The notes: generated by a model not told the origin, from the letters alone. A stretch of DNA of 64,000 nt from Streptococcus infantis SK970 (GCA_000223255.2 AFUT01000004.1:89630-153629); one strand, 5' to 3'; shown: positions 17,984 to 27,070, counted from the stretch's first letter. Translations and numbers: made by a program.

Positions 17984-18012
17984 ATTTTACTGTCGAACAT
18001 AACCATTGTCAA
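17984..18012 (-). promoter_or_regulatory. Promoter of the DUF1307 lipoprotein gene
   Basis: Minus-strand TTGACA (plus 18007-18012), 17-bp spacer, TAAAAT (plus 17984-17989): nearly consensus. It lies inside the last codons of the upstream fragment. Confidence 0.75.
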
Positions 18013-18163
18013 GCAATTTTGGAACAACGTCACTATATTTTGAGATTGACGGATTATCATCTGGATGTGTTTCAGGAGATCGCTTATGTAATTCTTTGCA
18101 AATTTCTTCCCAACTATAGCTTGGTTTTTCTTCTATCACTTTTCTTTGTAATTTTCGACGCAT
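17987..18163 (-). pseudogene. Short remnant resembling the C terminus of the DUF1307 lipoprotein
   Basis: 58 codons starting MRRKLQRKVIEEKP with GGAGG upstream. The sequence YSWEEICKELHKRSP and SDVVPKLLDNGYV aligns with MDWKELHRRDP and SEVAAKLQEKGYVEY at the end of the neighbouring lipoprotein. There is no signal peptide or lipobox, so this is most likely what is left of a tandem paralogue after loss of its front part. A short functional protein cannot be excluded because the SD is good. Confidence 0.55.
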
Positions 18164-18241
18164 CTCAAGTACCTCCACATTTCTAGTAACTTATCAAAAA
18201 GCCATCCGCAGATGACTTTATATTCTTTAAACCTAGAATTT

Positions 18242-18400
18242 TTAATTAAATACAATCAAATATAATATGAAGAAGATGAATAGCAATACCGACTCAGCTA
18301 TAAGCTCCTCTTTGCAATTACGACCTTCAACACTTTTTTTAACAATTACTACAAATAAAGCAAAAATAACAACTTCCAATAATCCTATCAATAACATCAT
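18242..18400 (-). CDS. Small two-helix membrane protein, unrecognised
   Basis: 52 residues starting MMLLIGLLEVVIFALF. Two hydrophobic segments (about 1-20 and 37-51) flank a short charged loop (KKSVEGRNCKEELIAES). GAGG lies 5 bp before the first ATG, and the gene starts only 24 bp after the pepF stop on the same strand, so it could be read from the pepF transcript. I recognise no family. Composition, SD and position favour a real small gene over chance, but a chance reading frame is possible. Confidence 0.5.
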   Translation of the reverse strand: MMLLIGLLEVVIFALFVVIVKKSVEGRNCKEELIAESVLLFIFFILYLIVFN

Positions 18401-18424
18401 AGAACCTCATCACTTGCCATTGTC

Positions 18425-20220
18425 CTACTCGCCCAACTCAGCACTGTAGGCGATAATCTGATCAACTGTATCAGACAAGAATTGGATGGTATCACGGAGT
18501 GGTTTATCTGTTGAGATATCTGCTCCGATGATCATTGCTGACTCAAGTGGTGTCTTGCTACCACCTGATTTGAGGAGGTTGAGCCAGTCTTCAGCTCCAG
18601 TTTCCGAATGTTTCAGATGGAGGTAACCCGCAGTCGAGATGACAAGTCCGGCTGAGTAGGTGTAGCTATACAAACCCATATAGTAGTGAGCTTGGCGCAT
18701 CCAAGTCAAAGCCGCATCATCATCGATTTCAATGGCATCTCCCCAGAAATCCGTCAAGACTTCCTTCATAATGCTGTTAAGTTTGCTTGCTCCGAAGGTT
18801 TCTCCTTCTTCAATCAATGTATAAGCCTTGCGCTGGAAGGCTGCTTCCAAAAGGTGAGTGATAAAGTTATGGAAATAGGTATCCGTCAAACGATGGGCAA
18901 GGGCAAAGCGTTTTTGACGCGGGTCGTCAGACTGGTGTTCCAAGTAATCACTTAACAGCAATTCATTGAAGGTTGACGGTGCTTCGACATAGTAGGTCGA
19001 CATGTGAGCATTGAAGTAACTTTGGTGATTGTCAGAAAAGATAAATTGACCAGAGTGACCAATTTCATGAATCAAGGTATAAACATCACTCAAACGACCT
19101 GTCCAGCTCATGAGGACATATGGATGCACACGGTAGGGATCAGCTGCATACCCACCAGAATCCTTGCCACTATTGGCAGCAAAGTCAACCCAGCGCTCTT
19201 CTTGATAGCGCGCAATTTCTTGACAATATTCTTGCCCCAATGGTGCGACTGATTTCATGACCAAATCGTAGGCATCATCAATGCTAACTTCAGGATTGAG
19301 TGCACTGTCCAAGTCTAACTTCCAGTCCGCAAAAGTCATCTTTTCATGACCATTGACCTTGGCAACATGCTTGAGATATCGCTGAGCAACTAGCGCAAAG
19401 TCCTTCATGATGAGATCAATCTGACGATCAAACATAGCACGATCTACTTCTTGCTCAGCTAGAAGATAGTCAAAGACTGAGTCGTACCCCTTCATATCTG
19501 CCAAGAGTTTTTCAGACTTGACTTGGGCTAAATAAGCTGCGGCTGCTGTATTTTGGTGCTTACGTAGTCCTTCTGAGAAGGAACGGAAGGATTTCTCACG
19601 AACTTCAGCATCCTCGTGGTTTTGATAGAAATTTTCATAGGTCACAAAGCTGTTTTTGTAGGTTTTTCCATGGGCTTCAAAGTCAGCCATTTCAAAGTCC
19701 CCAGCTCGCATTTTAGTATAGATATCCTGCGGACTATAGAAAACTTCACCCAGATTAGTCAAGGCCTTCTCCACATCAGCCCCAAGATAATGAGCTTTTT
19801 TATTTTTGCTTGACGAATGGCTGCAGTCAAATGTGGCAAGTCACCCAAACGATCCAAGACTTTTTCGTCTGCTGCTACCAAGGCATCGTCAAAGAAGGTT
19901 AAGGCTACACTTGCATCTGTCTCAAAATCCATTCCTGCTTGGGCGATATTGGCAAAATCCTCGTTGCTATAGTCCGTCGTCTGAGGCATAAAGGAGTAAT
20001 TCCCGATATGACTCATCTGAATATAGATTTGTTCCAATTCCGCAAAAGCCTTCTCAAAATCCTCAAAAGTGTGAAGATTGCCCTTGTAGTCACGGCTAAA
20101 TTGGTTAATATCTTCGCGTGTTTTCTCGATTGCACGCAAGAAATCCTCACGGTCTTGATATAAGGCTGTCAAGTCCCAAAGTTCCTTTTCGGGAAATTCT
20201 GAACGGTGTTTTTGTTCCAT
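18425..20220 (-). pseudogene. pepF: Oligoendopeptidase F, frameshifted in this sequence
   Basis: Cytoplasmic M3-family zinc metallopeptidase that cleaves medium-length peptides. The N-terminal 140 residues read from 20220 and the remaining 450 or so in another frame; together they make the usual protein of about 600 residues. The zinc motif LIHEIGHSGQF (HExxH) is intact. The break is in a run of six T at plus 19796-19801; one more base restores KIKKAHYLGADVEKALT. As only one base is missing and the rest is undamaged, a sequence error is likely. It follows rsmE by 10 bp, in the prmA-rsmE-pepF run. Confidence 0.92.
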
Positions 20221-20230
20221 GTTATTCCTC

Positions 20231-20974
20231 TTATTTCTTTAATTCTAGCAAAACACTGATGGCTGATAAGGCATAAAGTGGTGCTGTTTCAGCTCGTAGG
20301 ATGCGAGGCCCAAGTCCTGCGAGAATCGCTCCTTTAGCCACAAAAGATTCGATTTCTGCAGGTGACAGACCTCCTTCTGGACCAAAGATAAAGAGCAGTT
20401 TAGCTCCTTTTTCAAGACCCGATACTGCTTGTATGAGCGCTGCTGATTCGCCTTCTTTGGCCGACTCTTCATAGGCCACTACGATGCGGTCAAACTGGTC
20501 AAGTTGGGCTATAAAGTCTGCCTTTTTCTCAAAAAGGGTAATGCTTGGGACAAGATTCCGCTTGCTTTGTTCTGCCGCTCCAAGGGCGATTTTTTCTAAT
20601 TTTTCGGCCTTTTTACCCAATTTTTTGCCATCCCATTTGGCGACTGACCAGTCTGCAGGAAAGGCCCAGATTTGACTAGCACCGAGTTCCGTCACTTTTT
20701 GAGTGATAAACTCGAGCTTATCTCCCTTTGGAAAGCCTGATGCGATGGTCACTTGGACTGGTAGTTCCACATTGTCAGCCAATTCCTCAACTAACTCTAA
20801 TTGACGGCTTTCTACATTGACCACGCGCGCCAAGCGCTTGATCCCATCATCAAAAACTAGAGTAACCTCGTCCTCTTCTTTCAAACGCATGACCTGAAAC
20901 ATGTGCTTGCTGGTTTCCTTGTCCTCGATGGTGACAGGTGAGCTAGCCAAACCTTTTATAAAATACTGCTGCAT
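20231..20974 (-). CDS. rsmE: 16S rRNA (uracil1498-N3)-methyltransferase
   Basis: SPOUT-type methyltransferase acting on U1498 of 16S rRNA. 247 residues from the ATG at 20974 (MQQYFIKGL); an in-frame ATG at 20986 lies inside prmA. The knotted SAM site is visible as LLFIFGPEGGLSPAEIESF and GLGPRILRAETAPLYALS. It directly follows prmA (the reading frames meet), as in other streptococci. Confidence 0.94.
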   Translation of the reverse strand: MQQYFIKGLASSPVTIEDKETSKHMFQVMRLKEEDEVTLVFDDGIKRLARVVNVESRQLELVEELADNVELPVQVTIASGFPKGDKLEFITQKVTELGASQIWAFPADWSVAKWDGKKLGKKAEKLEKIALGAAEQSKRNLVPSITLFEKKADFIAQLDQFDRIVVAYEESAKEGESAALIQAVSGLEKGAKLLFIFGPEGGLSPAEIESFVAKGAILAGLGPRILRAETAPLYALSAISVLLELKK

Positions 20975-20975
20975 A

Positions 20976-21926
20976 CTAGCCTCCAATCACACCGGAGACA
21001 TCCTTGGTCTTCTTGAAGACACAGGCATTCCATTCCCCTTGGATCATGTGGGTTTCAAGGAAGAATCCTGCTGACTCAGCCGACTCGCGCACCATGTCCC
21101 ACTTGTCCTTGATAATGCCACTCATGATCAGGTAACCTTCATCCTTGACCAAGCGATAAGCATCATCCGTCAGATGAACGAGGATATCCGCCAAGATATT
21201 GGCCACGATGACGTCTGCCTCAATCTCCACGCCTTTAAGCAAATCGCCTGGCGCCACATGGATATTTTCCATGCCAGGATTGAGTTCAATATTTTCCTGA
21301 GCGACTCGAACCGCTACATCATCCAGGTCATAGGCAAAAATTTCCTTGGCACCTAGGAGTGAGCTAGCAATAGAAAGAACCCCTGAACCAGTCCCTACAT
21401 CTAGCACTGTTTCGCCACCGCGAAGAATCTGCTCCAAGGCAAAAAGACTCATCTTAGTCGTCGGGTGTGTTCCAGTCCCAAAGGCCATCCCTGGATCTAG
21501 CTTGATAATCTTTTCTCCCGCTGTTGCTTCATAGTCCGTCCATGATGGCACAATGGTCAAATCATGAGTGATACGAGCAGGTTCATAGTATTTCTTCCAG
21601 TTGTCCGCCCAATCTTCCTCAGCCAAGGCAGTCGTTCCCATCTTGACCTCTCCCAAATCCATAAAATCTGTCAAGTCTGCTAAGCGATCCTGCAAGTCTG
21701 CCTCAACCATTGCTACATCAATCGTTTCAGGATAGTAGGCTGTCACCACGATTTCTTCTTGCTGCTCGACATCAGGGAAAATCTCACCAAAGCGATCCAC
21801 ATTTCCCACATAGTCCATACTGTCCTCAATCGCAACACCCTGGGCACCCAGCTCAATCAAAAGGTTAGAGACCAACTCCTCCCCCTCACGCTTCACTGTA
21901 ACTTTTAATTCTTGCCATGTTTCCAT
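20976..21926 (-). CDS. prmA: Ribosomal protein L11 methyltransferase
   Basis: SAM-dependent trimethylation of ribosomal protein L11. 316 residues from METWQELKV at 21926, the usual streptococcal start; frames to 21953 add nine non-conserved residues. SAM motif [19 protein letters not shown], substrate-loop [14 protein letters not shown], and [10 protein letters not shown] are intact. No strong SD is visible before the start. It heads the prmA-rsmE-pepF unit. Confidence 0.95.
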   Translation of the reverse strand: METWQELKVTVKREGEELVSNLLIELGAQGVAIEDSMDYVGNVDRFGEIFPDVEQQEEIVVTAYYPETIDVAMVEADLQDRLADLTDFMDLGEVKMGTTALAEEDWADNWKKYYEPARITHDLTIVPSWTDYEATAGEKIIKLDPGMAFGTGTHPTTKMSLFALEQILRGGETVLDVGTGSGVLSIASSLLGAKEIFAYDLDDVAVRVAQENIELNPGMENIHVAPGDLLKGVEIEADVIVANILADILVHLTDDAYRLVKDEGYLIMSGIIKDKWDMVRESAESAGFFLETHMIQGEWNACVFKKTKDVSGVIGG

Positions 21927-21966
21927 CATTAAGATACCAAGCCCGTAAAACACAAAGCCAAATAGG

Positions 21967-22001
21967 AACTTCTCTGAAGACGCTTGTGTCTAAGAGAAGT
22001 T
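21967..22001 (-). terminator. Hairpin between the GNAT gene and prmA
   Basis: AACTTCTCT and AGAGAAGTT form a 9-bp stem with a long loop. On the minus strand no real T run follows; on the plus strand TATCTTTTT follows. It may end or attenuate the DUF3013-NUDIX-GNAT transcript. Confidence 0.4.
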
Positions 22002-22062
22002 TATCTTTTTGGCACAGTGTTTAGGGCGGGTTCAGTTTAGAAATTTAACCGAACCATCCTTT

Positions 22063-22536
22063 CTATTTGTCAATCAATTTTTTCATGTAGACCATATCCA
22101 TACCTTCTTTTTCAGGCTCGATATGGGTTTGACGATAGCCGTTTTTCTCGTAAAAGGCGACCATGCCTGCATCCTGTAACACCGTACACAAATCCCACTG
22201 TGTGATGGTTGGAAATTCCTCTTCTAGCAAGCGCAATCCTTCAGATCCATACCCTTTTCCTTGATACTGGGGTAAAATCGCTGCCGTTCCCAACCAAGCT
22301 TTCGTTAACTCGGCATTGGTCTGAACTCGTAAAAATCCGATGTTTTCTTCATCTTTTTTTACAAAGTAGTAATAGCTATTGGGACGCTCGACTAGTTTCC
22401 ACTTAATGCGTTCACGGTCCTCCAAATAAGGATCATATTCATCCTGGTATTTTTCATAAACTGCTTTAAAACTAGCTCTTTGAATTTCAATAACGGTTTC
22501 TAAATCCTCTGCCCCTGCTCTCTCAAGTCTTATCAT
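22063..22536 (-). CDS. GNAT family N-acetyltransferase
   Basis: 157 residues starting MIRLERAGAEDLETVIEIQRASF. The acetyl-CoA loop AAILPQYQGKGYGSEGLRLLEEE (Q/RxxGxG/A) and the C-terminal FYEKNGYRQT mark the GNAT fold. The substrate cannot be inferred. The ATG overlaps the NUDIX stop by 4 bp (ATGA), so translation is coupled. Confidence 0.9.
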   Translation of the reverse strand: MIRLERAGAEDLETVIEIQRASFKAVYEKYQDEYDPYLEDRERIKWKLVERPNSYYYFVKKDEENIGFLRVQTNAELTKAWLGTAAILPQYQGKGYGSEGLRLLEEEFPTITQWDLCTVLQDAGMVAFYEKNGYRQTHIEPEKEGMDMVYMKKLIDK

Positions 22537-22961
22537 AAACTTTCCTTCACATAATCCCTCAATCTTCCCTGTAACTGAGGTACTGCCTGTTTAGAATTGA
22601 GAAATCCCTCAATGCTCATCAGTTTATAAGCCTGTCCTTCATCTCCAAAGGTGATACTGTCAAATTGTTCTTGACTGAGCTGACCGACCATAAAGACAAA
22701 CTGCCGACCTTCATAGAGTATACTGGGATAAACCTTGCTCCAAAGTAGGCAATCTTCGGTCAACTGAATTCCCAATTCTTCATAAACTTCACGCGCTGCG
22801 CACTCGAAAGGACTCTCGTCTCCTTCACGACCACCACCAGGCAACTCCCACATATTGGGCCAAGGGATATTTTCCTTGTCATCACGCAAAATCGTCAGAA
22901 TCTTATCTCCACAAAAGAGGGCAATCTTGCAGCCTGTGAAATCTGAAATGTCTATTTCCAT
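22533..22961 (-). CDS. NUDIX hydrolase
   Basis: 142 residues. The Nudix box spans GGGREGDESPFECAAREVY and ELG near residues 41-63, matching Gx5Ex7REVxEExG: the Glu and Arg-Glu-Val-Tyr-Glu-Glu residues are there. Such enzymes split nucleoside diphosphates linked to other groups; which one is unknown. It sits between a DUF3013 gene and a GNAT gene in one tight unit. Confidence 0.92.
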   Translation of the reverse strand: MEIDISDFTGCKIALFCGDKILTILRDDKENIPWPNMWELPGGGREGDESPFECAAREVYEELGIQLTEDCLLWSKVYPSILYEGRQFVFMVGQLSQEQFDSITFGDEGQAYKLMSIEGFLNSKQAVPQLQGRLRDYVKESL

Positions 22962-22970
22962 GCTAGCTTC

Positions 22971-23441
22971 TTAGTATCTCGGATAAGGATAAAATTCTCC
23001 TTCTTCCAAGCCTACTTTTCCTTCTTCAAAGACTTCTTGGTTCCATTCCATGACAAACTCTTCTGCTTCTGGGTCTTCCAAAAAGTCCATGAGGGTATCT
23101 AGCCCAATCTCTGCAGTATCTTTGAGAAATAGTGCAAAGTAAGCTAAGAATTCACGAGAAAAACCTTTCTTAGGCAGGTAAGGGATGACCGTCAAATAGT
23201 CTTCTGCATTGACTGTTGACTTGGCAGGATTGTAAAAGAGCACCGCTTCCTCAAAAAGGATATCGTCTGATGACACCTCTCCTTCCTCATCCAACATCTC
23301 CACTCCTGCAGCATTTTGCGCCTCAAGCAGAAAACTCACTTCAACCGCATGATTGCGCTTGTCCCAGCTAATCTCATAATCAAAAGGAAAGTTCTTGTCC
23401 AACTCTTCCTGTAAAACATCTAAAAATCCGTATGTTGCCAT
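22971..23441 (-). CDS. DUF3013 family protein
   Basis: 156 residues, acidic, starting MATYGFLDVLQEELDKNFPF and ending GEFYPYPRY. This matches the streptococcal family DUF3013, of unknown function. No membrane segment. It heads a three-gene run with the NUDIX and GNAT genes, with GAGGA before the ATG, and diverges from rarA across the inserted segment at 23492-25247. Confidence 0.85.
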   Translation of the reverse strand: MATYGFLDVLQEELDKNFPFDYEISWDKRNHAVEVSFLLEAQNAAGVEMLDEEGEVSSDDILFEEAVLFYNPAKSTVNAEDYLTVIPYLPKKGFSREFLAYFALFLKDTAEIGLDTLMDFLEDPEAEEFVMEWNQEVFEEGKVGLEEGEFYPYPRY

Positions 23442-23491
23442 CTTGTCCTCTTTCTATACGACTCTTTAATCGCCCCGAATACTCGGAAATA

Positions 23492-23521
23492 TGCTAAAAT
23501 AGATACTACCATCTTACCACA
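23492..23521 (+). repeat. Left copy of a 30-bp perfect direct repeat
   Basis: Identical to 25218-25247. The repeat begins TGCTAAAAT, an extended -10 promoter reading rightwards. The rest of 23442-23790 is AT-rich with no supportable gene. Confidence 0.9.
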
Positions 23522-23790
23522 AAATTATTTCATGTCTTAATTATAGCACATTACCTCCCGAAAACCCTTGATATCATTTGCTTTCTTTAAAAATCTTTAA
23601 GGCATAAGATCAACTTAGTTTTCTTGAAAATTCCTAAAATATCAACAAAAAAACTCAAAGGGACTAGCAAATCATTTCTTTCAGAAAACGAGATGCCAGC
23701 ACTGCAAATCAACTTTTTAGCATCTACTACCCTTTTATTCATTAGCAATTTACCTCAATTTGTAGTATCATATTGAAAAGGAAATCAATT

Positions 23791-24021
23791 ATGAATCTAG
23801 AACAATATTTAGGAAAAGATATTAGAGTTATTTTTGTTGACGGTCAATTTTTAGAGGGACATTGTAATAGTTTTACAGGGACACTTGATACTGAAAATGA
23901 ACTCTATGATGAAATTACAATAAGGACAGATAACCATCCATATATTGGGTTTAATGAATCTGAAATCGCATCAATTGAAGTAATCAACAAACATAAAAAG
24001 AGATTGGGAAAAAGTCTCTGA
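23791..24021 (+). CDS. Small Sm-like (LSm-type) protein, unassigned
   Basis: 76 residues from the ATG at 23791 (MNLEQYLGKDIRVIF), with AAAAGGA upstream. The pattern of short strands LGKDIRVIFVDG, FLEGHCNSF, ITIRT and NESEIASIEVI looks like a small Sm-like beta-barrel, in which a protein modifies or binds RNA or a partner. This is a fold guess from pattern only. It is inside the 30-bp-repeat-flanked insert and followed by a strong terminator, so it is a self-contained cargo gene. Confidence 0.6.
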   Translation: MNLEQYLGKDIRVIFVDGQFLEGHCNSFTGTLDTENELYDEITIRTDNHPYIGFNESEIASIEVINKHKKRLGKSL

Positions 24022-24031
24022 AATCAGAAAG

Positions 24032-24076
24032 ACGCATAGTATCAGGTATTGAAAAACTTGATACTATGCGTTTTGT
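24032..24076 (+). terminator. Terminator after the Sm-like gene
   Basis: ACGCATAGTATCA and TGATACTATGCGT form a long near-perfect stem with a loop around GAAAAA, followed by TTTTG. Confidence 0.8.
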
Positions 24077-24149
24077 TATGTAATGATTTACTTCATTTTC
24101 TACTAAAATTGAGTTTTTGACCAGCCTCTTAGAATAAATAGCCACTATT

Positions 24150-25009
24150 TCACTTTTTAACCATATTTATAATTTCTTTTAAGGTTGGTTTAGTCTTTCT
24201 AATTCTATCCCATGATCTCATTTTTAAAAAAGTTGGTAAAGGAATGCCATTTATTTTAGGCATTTCTTTAGATAAGTTATATTTTTTCTGATTTCATCTT
24301 TATGATCCATTATGTACTGGTTTCGAGGCAGACAATAAAAGATACCTTCACCAAAATAGCTCAAATCTTCATCAAATCCCATCTGAAACTAACTCTCTAA
24401 AATTAAATATTTCGTTTAGTAATGATATCCTGCTTCTTTTTTATTTGGTCAAAATCCCTCTTAACTTTAGGATCCACCACGTATTTTTCAGCCAAAGGTC
24501 CATAACCAACACCTTCTGGATGTTCCAGTATTTTTTTACAGACTCTAGATTATCCTTACTGGGAGAATTTGGAAATTCCATCCATTTATAAAAGAATCTA
24601 GTAAAATTTCAACAACAAAAACTCTTTTTTCAAATCAACTAAAGCACAACGACCGTCCACTAATGTTACTAGTACACTATTTTTTGAATCATCCAATCCA
24701 ACAATGCTCTTTAATTCAAACAAGTCAGTCATCCCCTTGTAAATATAATCAGTAAAATCTTTCATTTTAACCAAAACCATGCGAGAATTTATCAGGCAGG
24801 TCTTTCCCTAGCTTTATGCTTTTAGTTAAGGTCTCCTTTACAAACGAAGTGAATTTCCCCAAATCGTCTCCATGATAACTGTATTTTAAAGTAACCTTAT
24901 CAACCGTTGCAATACCTTTACAACTCCCACTTACAACATAATATTGTCTCTTAGAAATACTATCCTCTAATCTGTATAGAGTAATCATTTGTTTATCAAT
25001 CATTGCCAT
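24150..25009 (-). pseudogene. Broken cargo gene(s), unrecognised
   Basis: Reads in pieces on the minus strand: MAMIDKQMITLYRLEDSISK (start 25009), MKDFTDYIYKGMTDLFELKS, KKILEHPEGVGYGPLAEKY, then FDEDLSYFGEGIFYCLP and RSWDRIRKTKPTLKEIINM, ending at 24150. Most breaks lie at A/T runs (for example plus T7 at 24531-24537), and adding one base at each joins the pieces, giving one protein of roughly 280 residues or two smaller ones. I recognise no family. Location in a small insert resembles toxin/immunity cargo, but nothing in the sequence proves it. Confidence 0.5.
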
Positions 25010-25217
25010 TTCACTCTATCATGGTTATTTTTTGACTATGAAACTTGGTAGGAAAAATACAGTTTAGATTTGATATCACTTGCCAAAACACTTGTCAATC
25101 CGGTTTTTCGACTCATGACTTAAACTTCATTGAAATCAAATACCGTACTCTTATTATCTAGTTTATAATGGATCGTTTCTTTAAATCAAATAAATAAATG
25201 AAATATAAAGACTTGTG

Positions 25218-25247
25218 TGCTAAAATAGATACTACCATCTTACCACA
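25218..25247 (+). repeat. Right copy of the 30-bp direct repeat (rarA promoter)
   Basis: Identical to 23492-23521. TGCTAAAAT at 25218-25226 is an extended -10 placed to drive rarA, whose start is at 25283. The insert thus leaves rarA with a complete promoter core. Confidence 0.9.
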
Positions 25248-25282
25248 TTAGTATCAGAAAATCCATGTTAGAAAGGACTGCT

Positions 25283-26554
25283 ATGCCAGACAATCTCGCG
25301 CTTCGTATGCGCCCCAAAAACATCGACCAGGTTATCGGCCAAGAGCATCTGGTAGGCCCAGGAAAAATCATCCGCCGCATGGTGGAGGCTAACCGCCTGT
25401 CCTCCATGATTCTCTATGGACCTCCGGGTATCGGGAAAACCAGTATCGCTTCTGCCATCGCTGGAACAACCAAATATGCCTTTCGAACCTTCAATGCAAC
25501 TGTTGATAGTAAAAAACGTCTCCAAGAAATTGCTGAAGAAGCTAAATTCTCAGGTGGCCTTGTACTGCTACTGGACGAGATTCATCGTCTTGACAAGACC
25601 AAGCAAGACTTTCTCTTGCCTCTCTTGGAAAGTGGACTGGTCATTATGATTGGAGCGACGACTGAAAATCCTTTCTTTTCTGTCACTCCAGCCATCCGAA
25701 GTCGTGTTCAGATTTTTGAGTTGGAACCCTTGTCTAACCAAGATGTTAAAGAGGCCGTTCAAATAGCCCTGACTGACCCTGAAAGAGGTTTTGATTTCCC
25801 TGTTGAGTTAGATGATGATGCCCTTGATTTTATCGCAACATCTACCAATGGAGATCTCCGTTCTGCCTTCAATTCGCTTGATTTGGCAGTTCTCTCCACC
25901 CCAGAAAATGATGACGGTGTCCGTCACATCACGCTCGACATTATGGAAAATAGTCTTCAGAGAAGCTACATCACTATGGACAAGGATGGAGACGGACACT
26001 ATGATGTTCTCTCTGCCCTGCAAAAATCCATCCGTGGCTCGGATGTGGATGCCAGTCTTCACTATGCTGCTCGCTTGATAGAAGCGGGTGACCTTCCTAG
26101 CCTAGCTCGTCGTCTGACTGTGATTGCTTATGAAGATATTGGCTTAGCCAATCCGGAAGCTCAGATTCATACCATAACTGCTTTGGATGCTGCGCAAAGA
26201 ATCGGCTTCCCAGAGGCTCGTATCCTCATTGCCAATGTCGTCATTGATCTGGCACTTTCACCTAAGTCTAACTCAGCCTACGTGGCTATAGATAAGGCCT
26301 TGGCTGATCTTAAAACATCGGGGCATCTACCGATTCCACGTCACTTGCGAGATGGACATTATAGCGGTAGCAAGGAACTGGGTAACGCCCAAAATTATCT
26401 CTATCCACATAATTATCCTGGTCACTGGGTCAAGCAAGAATACCTACCAGAAAAAATCCGTGACCATCACTACTTTTCTCCAGAAGATAGTGGAAAATAC
26501 GAACGGGCCCTGGCTCAACGCAAGGAAACCATTGATAAATTACGAAACTTGTGA
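25283..26554 (+). CDS. rarA: Replication-associated recombination protein A (MgsA/RarA)
   Basis: AAA+ ATPase of the clamp-loader type that acts at stalled forks with SSB and the replisome. 423 residues from the ATG at 25283, which has AAAGGA upstream; the frame opens earlier at 25265. Walker A ILYGPPGIGKTS near 47-58, Walker B LLLDEIHRL, sensor 1 GATTENP, and the C-terminal tetramerisation domain with HLRDGHYSG are all present. Its promoter lies in the right copy of the 30-bp repeat. 6S RNA and tRNA-Lys genes follow. Confidence 0.95.
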   Translation: MPDNLALRMRPKNIDQVIGQEHLVGPGKIIRRMVEANRLSSMILYGPPGIGKTSIASAIAGTTKYAFRTFNATVDSKKRLQEIAEEAKFSGGLVLLLDEIHRLDKTKQDFLLPLLESGLVIMIGATTENPFFSVTPAIRSRVQIFELEPLSNQDVKEAVQIALTDPERGFDFPVELDDDALDFIATSTNGDLRSAFNSLDLAVLSTPENDDGVRHITLDIMENSLQRSYITMDKDGDGHYDVLSALQKSIRGSDVDASLHYAARLIEAGDLPSLARRLTVIAYEDIGLANPEAQIHTITALDAAQRIGFPEARILIANVVIDLALSPKSNSAYVAIDKALADLKTSGHLPIPRHLRDGHYSGSKELGNAQNYLYPHNYPGHWVKQEYLPEKIRDHHYFSPEDSGKYERALAQRKETIDKLRNL

Positions 26555-26608
26555 AATCCTTTTCAAAAATTTAAATTTTCCCTTGATTTTTTTGAAAAAG
26601 TGGTATCA

Positions 26609-26614
26609 TATAAT
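26609..26614 (+). promoter_or_regulatory. -10 element of the 6S RNA gene
   Basis: TATAAT at 26609-26614 is consensus; a TTGAT/TTGAAA-rich stretch upstream is not well spaced. Transcription should begin near 26621. Confidence 0.6.
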
Positions 26615-26619
26615 CATAG

Positions 26620-26811
26620 AAACGCTGTGGTGTACGACTTCACATTTAAGTGTTGACCGACTATTTTTTGTATTATTAGGGAAACAAAAGTCTTCTAACA
26701 GCATGTAGGCCGTCTCACACGGAAACAGCTTCAGTTAGAGCGAGTTGCCCACCTGCTTAATTGCGCGGGTTCAATACAAACCGTGAAGTTTCGGCACCAA
26801 TACAGCTTTTT
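26620..26811 (+). ncRNA. ssrS: 6S RNA
   Basis: A non-coding stretch of about 190 nt between rarA and tRNA-Lys, the place where streptococci carry 6S RNA. The ends pair in a long interrupted stem: GCTGT, GGTG and ACTTCAC at the 5' side with GTGAAGT, CACC and ACAGC at the 3' side, leaving a large irregular centre. The 3' stem runs into a T tract (26807-26811). 6S RNA mimics an open promoter and binds sigma-A RNA polymerase in slow growth. The call rests on structure, size and context; ends are approximate. Confidence 0.78.
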
Positions 26812-26815
26812 ATTT

Positions 26816-26888
26816 GCCTCCTTAGCTCAGTTGGTAGAGCAGTAGACTCTTAATCTATGGGTCGCAGGTTCGAGCCCTGCAGGGGGCA
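26816..26888 (+). tRNA. tRNA-Lys (anticodon CTT)
   Basis: 73 nt. Acceptor GCCTCCT pairs with AGGGGGC (one G-U pair), D arm GCTC/GAGC, anticodon stem GTAGA/TCTAT with loop CTCTTAA (anticodon CTT at 26849-26851), T arm GCAGG-TTCGAGC-CCTGC, discriminator A. CCA is not encoded. Its 3' end is the left border of an att-like repeat. Confidence 0.95.
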
Positions 26889-26930
26889 TCTAAACAACAG
26901 GAAAAAGCCTTGATTTATAAGGCTTTTTTG
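26878..26930 (+). repeat. Left att-like repeat (tRNA-Lys 3' end plus terminator)
   Basis: Contains the 17-mer TGCAGGGGGCATCTAAA, then AACAGG and a terminator hairpin AAAAAGCCTTGATTT...AAGGCTTTTTT. Matches 29978-30030 apart from one inserted base and a change in the hairpin loop. Confidence 0.85.
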
Positions 26931-27040
26931 CTTGTCATTTTGTTTTTTGTACCAAATTTTGTACCAAGTAATTTATATTCACCAAATTAGAGAGTCTCAT
27001 CCAAAGACTCGCTATTTATCTAACATCTCGTTTTCATCGA

Positions 27041-27069
27041 AAAAACCACCGCGAGGGTGGTTCTTTTTT
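27041..27069 (-). terminator. Bidirectional terminator after the Tdi1-like gene
   Basis: AACCACC and GGTGGTT stem, CGCGA-type loop, A tract left and T tract right. It directly follows the minus-strand stop at 27071. Confidence 0.8.
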
Positions 27070-27070
27070 A

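Noticed and set aside
17956..18186. A 76-codon plus-strand frame opposite the lipoprotein remnant
   Set aside because: No SD; it is the mirror of the remnant, whose similarity to the neighbouring gene explains the open frame.
18267..18449. A 60-codon plus-strand frame after pepF
   Set aside because: Low-complexity Asn/Thr/Ser composition, no SD, and antisense to the better-supported 52-residue membrane protein and the pepF end.
26930..27040. A phage integrase remnant next to the tRNA-Lys gene
   Set aside because: The sequence has att-flank-like ACCAAATTTTGTACC text but no readable integrase residues.
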